A program made the position numbers and the translations under genes. A stretch of 49,512 nt of DNA, taken from the NCBI GenBank assembly GCA_035316325.1, contig DATHJB010000012.1, positions 1 through 49,512 of the forward strand. Reading direction: 5' to 3'. Shown in pieces: positions 42,359 to 49,512 of the stretch. Each line of letters opens with the position of its first letter. Position 1 is the first letter of the stretch. Source of the stretch: Acidimicrobiales bacterium. GTDB lineage: Bacteria > Actinomycetota > Acidimicrobiia > Acidimicrobiales > VFJN01. The notes below the pieces were generated by a model. The model was not told the DNA's origin and did not search any database. It worked only from the letters and a program-made list of their open reading frames with translations.

Positions 42359-43528
42359 ATGGGTGCACTCGACGCCGACGCCGAGGCCCTCCTGGGCGAG
42401 GCGGTGGCAGCCACGGGCCTCGACGACCCCGGCCCCGGGGACTTCCGCGAGGGCCTGGAGACGTACGTGGCGTCGGTCGAGGAGGAGGCGCAGCTGACCG
42501 AGCTCGGTGGCCTCGCCATCCACTCGACGATCGTGGCCGCGCTGGCCAACCGGCTGCGTGTCGCCGACTGGGCTAAGTCGCACCCCGAGGTGGCCGATGA
42601 GCGGATCGAGGCGCCGGTGGTGGTGATCGGCATGTTCCGCGCCGGCACCACGTTCCTCAGCAACCTGCTCGACCGGGACCGGACGAACCGGCCGCTCCTG
42701 CGGTGGGAGGCGACCGACAGCGCGCCGCCCCCCTCCCCCGCCGACCACCGGGTCGGGCCCCGGGTCGACGAGGCGCGGGTCGCCGGCGAGATGCTGGAGG
42801 CGTTCAACCCTGCCGTGCGGGCGATCCACCACGAGGAGGCCGACGGCCCCACCGAGTGCATCGCGGTGATGAGCCAGGACTTCAAGAGCCTGTCGTGGGA
42901 GGCCATCGCCAACGTGCCCACCTACGGCGCCTGGCTCCGGGCCGCCGACCAGCGATCGGCCTACGAGTACCACCGCACCGTGCTCCAGGTCCTCCAGAGC
43001 GCCGGCGTCCGTGGTCGGTGGACGCTCAAGAGCCCCCACCACGCCCTGGCCCTCGACGCCCTCACCGCCGTCTACCCCGACGCCCGCCTGGTGCTGCTGC
43101 ACCGCGACCCGGTGGTGCTGTCAGCGTCGGTGTGCAGCCTCATCTCGACCCTGTCGGGCACGTTCACCGACGCCGACCACCAGCGCTACATCGCCGACCA
43201 CTGGACGTCGATGCTCGAGGAGTCGGTGAACCGCATCGGCGCCTTCCGCGACCGCCACCCTGAGCACCCGATCACCGACGTGCGCTACGCCGACCTCGTC
43301 AGCGACCCGCTCGAGGCGATGGGGTCCCTCTACGACGCCCTCGGCGAGGAGCTCACGGGCCCGGCCCACGAAGCCATGGCCCGCTACGTCGAGACCCACC
43401 CCAAGGGCACCTTCGGCACCCACGGGTACGACCTCGCCTCCCACGGCCTCGACGCCGACGAGCTCGCCGACCGCTTCGCCGCCTACACCGCGCGCTACGA
43501 CGTCCCGGCCGAGTCCCTCCGCATCTGA
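42359..43528 (+). CDS. Sulfotransferase-family protein (PAPS-dependent)
   Basis: 389 aa. The 5'-phosphosulfate loop reads GMFRAGTTFL (91-100), with MFR where most relatives have LPR. The 3'-phosphate motif is around RLVLLHRDPVVLSASVCSL, about residues 240-258. Length and the SPHHALALDAL segment match mycobacterial-type Stf proteins that sulfate lipids, sterols or small alcohols. ATG at 42359, 9 bp after the quinone oxidoreductase stop. The product is cytoplasmic. No PAPS synthesis gene is in the window. Confidence 0.87.
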   Translation: MGALDADAEALLGEAVAATGLDDPGPGDFREGLETYVASVEEEAQLTELGGLAIHSTIVAALANRLRVADWAKSHPEVADERIEAPVVVIGMFRAGTTFLSNLLDRDRTNRPLLRWEATDSAPPPSPADHRVGPRVDEARVAGEMLEAFNPAVRAIHHEEADGPTECIAVMSQDFKSLSWEAIANVPTYGAWLRAADQRSAYEYHRTVLQVLQSAGVRGRWTLKSPHHALALDALTAVYPDARLVLLHRDPVVLSASVCSLISTLSGTFTDADHQRYIADHWTSMLEESVNRIGAFRDRHPEHPITDVRYADLVSDPLEAMGSLYDALGEELTGPAHEAMARYVETHPKGTFGTHGYDLASHGLDADELADRFAAYTARYDVPAESLRI

Positions 43529-43547
43529 ACCCGCTGGCCCCGGTGGG

Positions 43548-43940
43548 TCAGTCGGGGCGGCCGGCGGCGTCGACGGCGCGCTGCTGGTCGTAGGACTGGC
43601 GGAGGAGCCAGAAGCGGAGGAACTGGGCCAGCGAGTAGCGCAGGAACACGAAGCCGCCGACCACGCTCGTGGCCACGCCGACCAGGGCCAACGCCTCGTA
43701 GGAGTTCGAGTTGAGGACATCGACGTTGGTGCCGGGGGTGGCGGCCACGTCGAGCGAGGCCGCGTACGCACCCAGCGCCAGGACGATGCCGCCGACCATG
43801 AGCACGACGCCCACCACCTGGAGGACGTGTTCGGTGCGGGTCCGGCCGGTCTTGAGCTTCATGTCGGCGACCTCGGCGGTGAACCGGATCATGCGATCGC
43901 TGGTCCCCGTCGCGGTCTCGGCGGTGTTCGTGTCGGTCAT
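43548..43940 (-). CDS. Small two-helix membrane protein at the end of the ABC operon
   Basis: 130 aa with two predicted transmembrane segments at about 40-62 (VLQVVGVVLMVGGIVLALGA) and 82-105 (EALALVGVATSVVGGFVFLR), flanked by charged cytoplasmic ends. I do not recognise a family. The ATG at 43938-43940 overlaps the LivF stop (ATGA), so it is translated with the transporter and may be an accessory subunit or stabiliser. Convergent with the sulfotransferase, 19 bp apart. Confidence 0.7.
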   Translation of the reverse strand: MTDTNTAETATGTSDRMIRFTAEVADMKLKTGRTRTEHVLQVVGVVLMVGGIVLALGAYAASLDVAATPGTNVDVLNSNSYEALALVGVATSVVGGFVFLRYSLAQFLRFWLLRQSYDQQRAVDAAGRPD

Positions 43941-44695
43941 GGTCGCGCCCCTCGAGCGCCCAGATATGCGGTAGAGAGCTCGGCTTCGATGTCGGCAGGC
44001 GTGCCCACCGTGGTGACCCGACCGTGCACCACGATGGCGGCCCGGTCGGCCACGCCCAGGACGGCCCGGGCGAACTGCTCGACCACGAGGATCGAGACCC
44101 CGGCGGCGGCCAGCCGGGCCACGAGCTCGTAGAGCTCGCCGACGACGATCGGCGCCAATCCCATCGACAGCTCGTCGAGGAGGAGCACCGCCGGGTCGGT
44201 AGCGAGAGCCCGGGCCATGGCCAGCATCTGCTGCTCGCCGCCCGACAGGGAGCCGGCGAGCTGCGTGCGCCGCTCGCCGAGCCGGGGGAACCGTGCGTAG
44301 GCGATCTCCTCGATGTCATGCACCGGGACGCCCCGGTGCGAATCCATCCACAAGTTCTCGCGCACAGACAGGTTCGGGAACACGCCCCGGCCCTCGGGCA
44401 CGAGGCAGAGCCCGAGCCGGGCCAGGACGTCCGGGGCCGCGCCGTTGACGACGCGGCCGGCCAGGACCACCTCGCCGGCCGTCGCCGGCACCTGGCCGGC
44501 CACCACCCGCAACGCCGTCGACTTGCCGGCACCGTTCGGGCCGAGCAGCGCCACGACCTCGCCAGGTGCGACGACGAGGTCGAATCCGTGCAGGACCTCG
44601 ATCGAGCCGTAGGTCGCTCGGACGCCCCGCAGCTCCAGCGCGGGCACGGTCACGGGCGCGGACGCGTCGGCCTCCCCACGCCTGTCGACGGTCAC
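43937..44695 (-). CDS. livF: LivF-type ABC transporter ATPase
   Basis: 252 aa from the GTG at 44693-44695, which overlaps the LivG stop. The opening about 14 residues are a spacer before VPALELRGVRATYGSIEVLH. Walker A GPNGAGKST, signature LSGGEQQ, Walker B VLLLDELSMGLAP (the LivF-type LSxGLAP) and the switch His replaced by Gln in VVEQFARA are all typical of LivF. Together with LivG it would energise the fused permease encoded upstream. Confidence 0.92.
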   Translation of the reverse strand: MTVDRRGEADASAPVTVPALELRGVRATYGSIEVLHGFDLVVAPGEVVALLGPNGAGKSTALRVVAGQVPATAGEVVLAGRVVNGAAPDVLARLGLCLVPEGRGVFPNLSVRENLWMDSHRGVPVHDIEEIAYARFPRLGERRTQLAGSLSGGEQQMLAMARALATDPAVLLLDELSMGLAPIVVGELYELVARLAAAGVSILVVEQFARAVLGVADRAAIVVHGRVTTVGTPADIEAELSTAYLGARGARP

Positions 44696-45447
44696 GCGCC
44701 CGGGGCCCCGAGGTAGGCCGCGAGGACACGCTCGTCGGCCCGCACCTCGTCGGGCGTGCCGTGGGCGATGACCTGGCCGAAGTCGAGGACGTGGACGTGG
44801 TCGCAGACCTCCATCACCAGGGTCATGTCGTGCTCGACCAACAGGACCGTGACGCCCTCGTCGTCGACCAACCGTCGCAGCAGCACGCCGAACGCCTCGG
44901 TCTCCCGCTCGGTCAGCCCCGAGGCCGGTTCGTCGAGCAGCACCAGCCGAGGCCTGGCGATCAGGGCCCGCCCCAGCTCCACCAGGCGAGCGGTGCCCGT
45001 GGGGACCTCGCCCGCGTCGACGTCGGCGACAGCGCGGAGGCCCAGCAGGTCGAGCAGCCGCTCGGCCTCCCGGTCGACGTCGAGCCGGCCGCCGCCGACC
45101 CCGAGGAATCGCCACCGGTTGCGGATCTCGCCGGCCACCCGCACGTTGTCGCGCACGGTCAGGTCGCCGAACAGCTCCAATCGCTGGAACGTGCGGCCGA
45201 TGCCCCGGCGGGCGCGATGGTGGGTGTCGAGGCGGCTGATGTCGACCCGGTCGAAGCGCACCCGTCCCCGGGTGGGGCGCTGGAGCCCGGTCACCACGTT
45301 GAACAAGGTGGTCTTGCCGGCACCGTTCGGCCCGATGAGGCCGACCACCTCGCCGGCCGGCACCACCAGGTCGACGTCGGTCAGTACCTGGTTGGCCCCG
45401 AACCGCACGGTGACCTCGTCGAGCGCCAGGAGCGGGTGGCGGCTCAC
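44692..45447 (-). CDS. livG: LivG-type ABC transporter ATPase
   Basis: 251 aa. Walker A GPNGAGKTT, Q-loop GRTFQRLELFGDLTVRDNV, Walker B LVLLDEPASGL and the H-loop VEHDM are present. The signature reads VPTGTARLVELGRAL in place of LSGGQ, close to LivG-type variants (LSTGTRR in the other system). GTG 45445-45447 overlaps the permease stop (GTGA). It is the LivG half of the second transporter. Confidence 0.92.
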   Translation of the reverse strand: MSRHPLLALDEVTVRFGANQVLTDVDLVVPAGEVVGLIGPNGAGKTTLFNVVTGLQRPTRGRVRFDRVDISRLDTHHRARRGIGRTFQRLELFGDLTVRDNVRVAGEIRNRWRFLGVGGGRLDVDREAERLLDLLGLRAVADVDAGEVPTGTARLVELGRALIARPRLVLLDEPASGLTERETEAFGVLLRRLVDDEGVTVLLVEHDMTLVMEVCDHVHVLDFGQVIAHGTPDEVRADERVLAAYLGAPGA

Positions 45448-47864
45448 CAGCCGCGCTCCCCCAGGTCGAGCACCCGCTCCATCTCATGACGGTCAGCGTC
45501 ACCGAAGGGCCGGGCGATGCCCACCAGCTCGAGCGGCACGCCATCGGCCGCGGGCGACGAGCGTGCCGCGACGGGCGGGCGCCCGTAGGCCTCGGGCCGG
45601 AGCAGCGCCGCCGCCCGAGGCGCGGCCCAGGCGAGCGCGATCGTGGCCAGCGCGAACGTCCAGTTGCCGATCGTCCCCCGCACGGCCAGGGCCCACAGGA
45701 CGACCTCGGCCGCCACCCAGGCGGCCAGCACCGGCTTCACCGAGCGGAACAACGGCCGGTGGTCGGCAAAGAGGTCGCTGAGGAACCCGCTGGGGTTGCG
45801 CCCGAGTCCGATGCCGATCAGGGCCGGCAGCACAGCAGTGAACTGCGCGAGCCACCGCAGTGACCCACCGAACGCCTCTTGGTTCTCGCCGACCGACACC
45901 AGCACGTTCTGGAGCACCACGAAGGCGGCGCCGTAGAGCAGGCCGGCGGTCAGCCCGCCCGACACGAACCCGGCGCCGGCCACCACCAGCAGCATCAGCA
46001 ACGACATCGACTCGAACAGGCTGAACCGGTCGGCGGTGACCGAGCCGATCTGTTGGGCGTAGAGGCACCCACCGAGCCCGGCGACGGCGGCCGACAGCAT
46101 GAACACCGAAAGCTTGAGCCGGACGATGTCCATGCCGAGCGTGGCGCAGGCCGCCGGGCTGTTCTTCATGGCCGTGAGGCGGCGGCCGTACGCGCCGCGG
46201 CGGAGGCCCACCAACAGCAGGCCGACGGCCACGAAGACGGTCGACAGGAGTAGGAGGAAGTTGGCCTGCGGGGCGAAGTCGATCCCGAGGAGGCGGGGCC
46301 GGGGCACGGTCAGGTTGCCGTTCGGGAAGATCGGGCTCCACCGCTCCCGCTGGAGCCACCCGTTCGTGGCGGCCAGGACGATCACCGCCGCCGACACGGC
46401 GAGCGACGCCGTGCCGGCCCGCAGACCCCGGGACCGGGCCACCGACCACGTGACCAACGCACCGAGCCCCGCCAACACGACGAGCGACGCCGGGTAGATC
46501 CGCCGGGACTCGGCGAACTCCTTGAAGACCAGCTGCTCCACGCCGAGCGAGAACGCCGCGGTGGCCAGCGCCAGGTACAGGCCCCGCAGGCGCAGGGCGG
46601 GCAGAGCCATGGCCGCCCCCACCAGCGCGCAGACCACCACCGCGATCAGATACGCCATCGGCCCGGCTCGATCGGCGGCGTCTCGACCGACGTGGTGGAA
46701 GAGCACCGTGCCCCCGATGCCGGCCAGCGCCATCGTGGCCAGGCTGACCTCGCCGGCGTAGCCCACGAGCAGGACCAGCGACAGCAGGATGATCCCCGCC
46801 GCCACCGCGTTGCTCACCAGCAGGAGAGGCGACGGCTCGAGGATCCGGGTCAGCCCGAAGGTGATGACGAGGAAGGCGGCGCCGGCGACCACTGCGTCCC
46901 GGCCGCTCGGCAGGGCGAAGCGCTCACGGTCGCGCCGCTGCACCGCTCCCCGCAGCCGGTCCTGCGGCAGCACCAGCAGCACCACGAACAGCAGGATCAT
47001 CGGCACCGCCACCCGGAGGTTGCCCCGCCAGTCGAACGACGTGGGCATGAGCCCGGTCGGCCGCTCGAACGCCATGCGGGTGGCCAGGCCCAACACGATC
47101 GCGCCGACGAACGTCAGCGGGAGGTTGCGCAAGCGGCCGAACATGGCGGCGGCGAAGGCGTTGATCACCAGCAGGGTGAGCAGCGTGGTGCTGAGCGAGC
47201 CGCCGTTGAACGGCGTGATGAGGATCCCGGCCAGCGCCGACAGCGAGACGCCGAGCATCCAGCTCACCAGCGAGGTGCGGTCGGGCCGGCCGCCGGTGAG
47301 CTCCAGCAGCGGACGGTCGTCGACCACGGCCCGCATGGCCACGCCGGTGCGGGTCCGGTACAGCAGCAGGCGCAGGCCCAACGCCAGCCCGACGGCCACC
47401 GCGACCACGGTCAGGTCGTGCCACAGGAGCACGACGCCGAAGACGGTCACCTGGTGGTCGGCCCCGAAGAAGGGCTGGATGGTGTGGGGCCGGTCGGTCT
47501 TCCAGATCCAGTTCGCCAGGCTGATGAGAGCGAGCAGCACCGAGATGGGCACCACCAGCTTCACGATCTCCGACGAGTCGACGATGCCGCCGATCACCGC
47601 TTTGTACAGCCCGGCGCCGAGCAGCGGAGCGACGACCAGGAGCACGGTGGCCAACGCCACCGGAGCCGGCCACGGCCCGTCGGGCACCAGCGGCCAGTCA
47701 CGCGCGGCGTTGTACCGCAGGTCCCAGTAGACGTAGGCGCAGAACATCCCGAGTGCCCCGTGGGCGAAGTTGAAGATGCCCGACGTCGAGTAGGTGACCA
47801 CCAGCCCGCAGGCCGCGATGGCGAAGATCGCGCCGGTCACGAGGCCGTTGACGAGCAGGTTCAC
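45444..47864 (-). CDS. Fused LivH-LivM permease of the second ABC transporter
   Basis: 806 aa. Residues 1-about 300 are LivH (NGLVTGAIFAIAACGLVVTY, GIFNFAHGALGMF), and about 330-720 are LivM (LLVGYAGEVSLATMALAGIG, LRLRGLYLALATAAFSLGVE). A further hydrophobic segment at about 725-770 and a short cytoplasmic tail end the protein. Unlike the first transporter, the ATPases remain separate genes. It probably imports a carboxylic acid or amino-acid-like solute. GTG 47862-47864 overlaps the binding-protein stop. Confidence 0.92.
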   Translation of the reverse strand: MNLLVNGLVTGAIFAIAACGLVVTYSTSGIFNFAHGALGMFCAYVYWDLRYNAARDWPLVPDGPWPAPVALATVLLVVAPLLGAGLYKAVIGGIVDSSEIVKLVVPISVLLALISLANWIWKTDRPHTIQPFFGADHQVTVFGVVLLWHDLTVVAVAVGLALGLRLLLYRTRTGVAMRAVVDDRPLLELTGGRPDRTSLVSWMLGVSLSALAGILITPFNGGSLSTTLLTLLVINAFAAAMFGRLRNLPLTFVGAIVLGLATRMAFERPTGLMPTSFDWRGNLRVAVPMILLFVVLLVLPQDRLRGAVQRRDRERFALPSGRDAVVAGAAFLVITFGLTRILEPSPLLLVSNAVAAGIILLSLVLLVGYAGEVSLATMALAGIGGTVLFHHVGRDAADRAGPMAYLIAVVVCALVGAAMALPALRLRGLYLALATAAFSLGVEQLVFKEFAESRRIYPASLVVLAGLGALVTWSVARSRGLRAGTASLAVSAAVIVLAATNGWLQRERWSPIFPNGNLTVPRPRLLGIDFAPQANFLLLLSTVFVAVGLLLVGLRRGAYGRRLTAMKNSPAACATLGMDIVRLKLSVFMLSAAVAGLGGCLYAQQIGSVTADRFSLFESMSLLMLLVVAGAGFVSGGLTAGLLYGAAFVVLQNVLVSVGENQEAFGGSLRWLAQFTAVLPALIGIGLGRNPSGFLSDLFADHRPLFRSVKPVLAAWVAAEVVLWALAVRGTIGNWTFALATIALAWAAPRAAALLRPEAYGRPPVAARSSPAADGVPLELVGIARPFGDADRHEMERVLDLGERGW

Positions 47865-49387
47865 GGTGTGAAGGTGCCGTACTCCGTGGCCACGCGGTCA
47901 CCGTCGAGCCTCGCCAGGTCCAGCGCGTCGGTGCTCAGGCCGTCGATCAGGTAGTCGTCCCGGCAGTCGAACCCGTCCTCACCGTCGGCGGGGACCACCT
48001 GCTCGAAACCGTCGCCGTCGAGCTTGAGCAGGATCCCGCAGGTGGCGGCCTGGTTCCCCGTCGGGTTGGTCGGCGAGTGCAGCCCGCCGGCGGTCCACTC
48101 GTCCTGCTCGCCGATCTGCTCGAACACGCAGGCGGCGGTCACGTCCGACCCGCAGCCGTCGACGGCGGTGGCCCACAGGAGGAAGGCGGACGTGGCCTGC
48201 ACCCCCAGGAGCGCCGGGGTGCCACCCGAGCCCTCGACGAGGTCGAGGTACTGCTGCACCGCCGGCACCGAGTCGGCCTGCTCGAACGGCGTGGTGGCGA
48301 TGCGCACGTACACGTCGTCACCGACCCCGCCGTTCTCGCCGTTCCACTGGGCGAAGGCAGCGTCGTACTGGTTGGCGTCGCTGAGCCACGCCTGCGGCTC
48401 GAAGCCCACCTGGTCGGCGGCGGCCAGGAAGTTCTCGAAGTTCGGGTTGGGCGAGCCGACCCAGACCACGGCCTCGATGCCGCAGTCCTTCAGGTTGCTG
48501 GCGAACGGCTTCCAGTCCGACTCACCGGCGATGTTGTAGATCTGGTCGCAGTCCTGGAACTCCCAGCCGGCCTCGGGGAACGAGGCCTCGTACTTGTCGC
48601 GGGTCTCCCGGGTGGCGGGGAACTCGGCGAACACGAACGCCGCGTGCGTCACCGCCTCGGGGAACAGCTCGGCCAGCTGGAAGGCGGCCGAGGCCGGCAC
48701 CTGGTCGCCCGGGTTCGGCAGCGGCTGCACGATGCCCGGGCCGTGGGCGACGGAGGTGGCCACCGTGTAGCCCGGCACCGACGGCAGCTCGCACTCGATG
48801 CGCGCCGTCTCCTGGCCGCTGTCGAGCACCCAGCCCTGACCCACGAGCATGAACACTCCGTCGTTGCAGGCCTGCGTGATGGCCGCGCTCACCTCGGTGG
48901 CCTTGGCGTCGTAGTAGTTGCCGACGATGTCCCGGCCGTTGATGCCGCCCTGCTCGTTGCACCACTCGATCATCGGCGCCATGGCGTCGGAGAGCTCCTT
49001 GTCGAGCCCGGGCGCCGCCGCATAGCCGGCGTCGTCGCCGTAGCCGATCGTGATCGCGTCGTCGGTCACCCCGGTGGCCGTGGCCCCGGCGGCGTCGCCC
49101 GCGCCGCACGGCGATGCGAGCGTCCCGAACGCCTCGCCGTCGCCCGCGCCGCCCGCAGCTTCAGTGGTCGTGCTGGCGCCGGGCGCCGCGGCCTCGGTGC
49201 CGTCCGACGAGCCGTGGTCGCCGCTGCACGAGGCGGCGACGAGTCCGACCACGGCGAGGCACGCGACGGTCGCCGCCCGCCGGCCGCCCCTCGGCCGCCG
49301 GGGTGCCAGGCGTCCGGCCGTGGTCGATCGTGGAGCCGGCGGCGCGCCACGCGTCCCCGACATCGGCGAACCGGTCCCCTCAACCAT
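47861..49387 (-). CDS. Substrate-binding lipoprotein of the second ABC transporter
   Basis: 508 aa. ATG 49385-49387 with GGAGGG 4 bases upstream. The N-region is unusually long, about 38 residues with an RRPRGGRR stretch, before the hydrophobic core and lipobox VAASC (Cys54). An internal ATG at codon 9 is an alternative start. The mature part is a Peripla_BP_6 fold (TIGYGDDAGYAAAPGLDKEL, EQGGINGRDIVGNYYDAK) with several Cys likely forming disulfides. First gene of the operon binding protein - LivHM - LivG - LivF - small membrane protein. The ligand is unknown. Confidence 0.9.
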   Translation of the reverse strand: MVEGTGSPMSGTRGAPPAPRSTTAGRLAPRRPRGGRRAATVACLAVVGLVAASCSGDHGSSDGTEAAAPGASTTTEAAGGAGDGEAFGTLASPCGAGDAAGATATGVTDDAITIGYGDDAGYAAAPGLDKELSDAMAPMIEWCNEQGGINGRDIVGNYYDAKATEVSAAITQACNDGVFMLVGQGWVLDSGQETARIECELPSVPGYTVATSVAHGPGIVQPLPNPGDQVPASAAFQLAELFPEAVTHAAFVFAEFPATRETRDKYEASFPEAGWEFQDCDQIYNIAGESDWKPFASNLKDCGIEAVVWVGSPNPNFENFLAAADQVGFEPQAWLSDANQYDAAFAQWNGENGGVGDDVYVRIATTPFEQADSVPAVQQYLDLVEGSGGTPALLGVQATSAFLLWATAVDGCGSDVTAACVFEQIGEQDEWTAGGLHSPTNPTGNQAATCGILLKLDGDGFEQVVPADGEDGFDCRDDYLIDGLSTDALDLARLDGDRVATEYGTFTP

Positions 49388-49458
49388 GTGCCCTCCGGTT
49401 GTTCTGCCCCCGCGGGCGGGCCGTCAGGGCCCGTCCCCAGATCCCCCTTGCCGGACCT

Positions 49459-49487
49459 AACCTAAGCACATCTCTCTAAGTCCGCAA
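49459..49487 (-). promoter_or_regulatory. Possible promoter of the second ABC transporter operon
   Basis: On the minus strand TTGCGG (49482-49487) and TAGGTT (49459-49464) are separated by 17 bp, in an AT-richer stretch 72 bp upstream of the start codon. Matches to consensus are only moderate. Two CTTAG direct repeats occur here, a possible activator site. Confidence 0.35.
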
Positions 49488-49512
49488 GCACCTTCTTTCA
49501 CTCGGCGTGGTC

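Overview
The window is very GC-rich DNA (I estimate about 70%) from what looks like an actinobacterium, probably a member or relative of the Acidimicrobiia. The evidence is GTG starts, many 4-base GTGA/ATGA stop-start overlaps, actinobacterial families (TIGR03084, N-terminal-LuxR STAND ATPase, FadD-type ligases) and an IS end resembling the mycobacterial IS6110 terminus. The class-level placement is inference. Most of the window is devoted to taking up and degrading small organic acids or hydrophobic compounds through CoA thioesters. No phage, CRISPR or rRNA is visible.

Layout. 1-204: right end of an IS3-family element, entering from outside the window. 276-4897: housekeeping and accessory genes (aldo/keto reductase, HesB-like protein without cysteines, CBS protein, UbiB-type kinase, SRPBCC protein, AraC regulator). 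5014-13270: catabolic block A, with two amidohydrolase_2 enzymes, a P450, an aldehyde dehydrogenase, an SDR, two desulforedoxin-like mini-proteins, an acyl-CoA ligase and a TetR regulator. 13277-24573: a seven-gene, tightly coupled minus-strand operon. It encodes a lipoprotein binding protein, an MFS-LivF fusion, a LivH-LivM-LivG fusion, a tandem CaiB CoA-transferase, a DUF35 protein, a thiolase-fold protein lacking the N-terminal Cys, and an alpha/beta hydrolase. 24654-30677: an acyl-CoA carboxylase/AtuA operon facing a TetR gene (30741-31310). 31354-33561: an acyl-CoA ligase fused to a SAM methyltransferase, followed by a decayed monooxygenase remnant and a RibD/DHFR-like protein. 34622-34879: tRNA-Arg and tRNA-His. 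34885-38745: a large LuxR-STAND regulator and a secreted hydrolase. 38924-43528: zinc alcohol dehydrogenase, tRNA-Lys, TetR, quinone oxidoreductase, sulfotransferase. 43548-49387: a second branched-chain-amino-acid-type ABC transporter operon with a LivH-LivM fusion.

The main new observation is an 18-bp palindrome, consensus CCATAGTnnnnRCTATGG. It lies directly upstream of the P450 (6240-6257), between the divergent amidohydrolase and desulforedoxin/ligase/TetR operons (10808-10825), as a degenerate pair before the binding protein (24606-24646), and before the ligase-methyltransferase fusion (31317-31334). These scattered transcription units therefore look like one regulon for uptake, CoA activation, oxidation and C-C cleavage of an unknown substrate. 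The TetR protein at 12593-13270 is the best candidate repressor. A different 36-bp palindrome (30686-30721) sits between the carboxylase operon and the second TetR gene, so that module probably has its own regulator.
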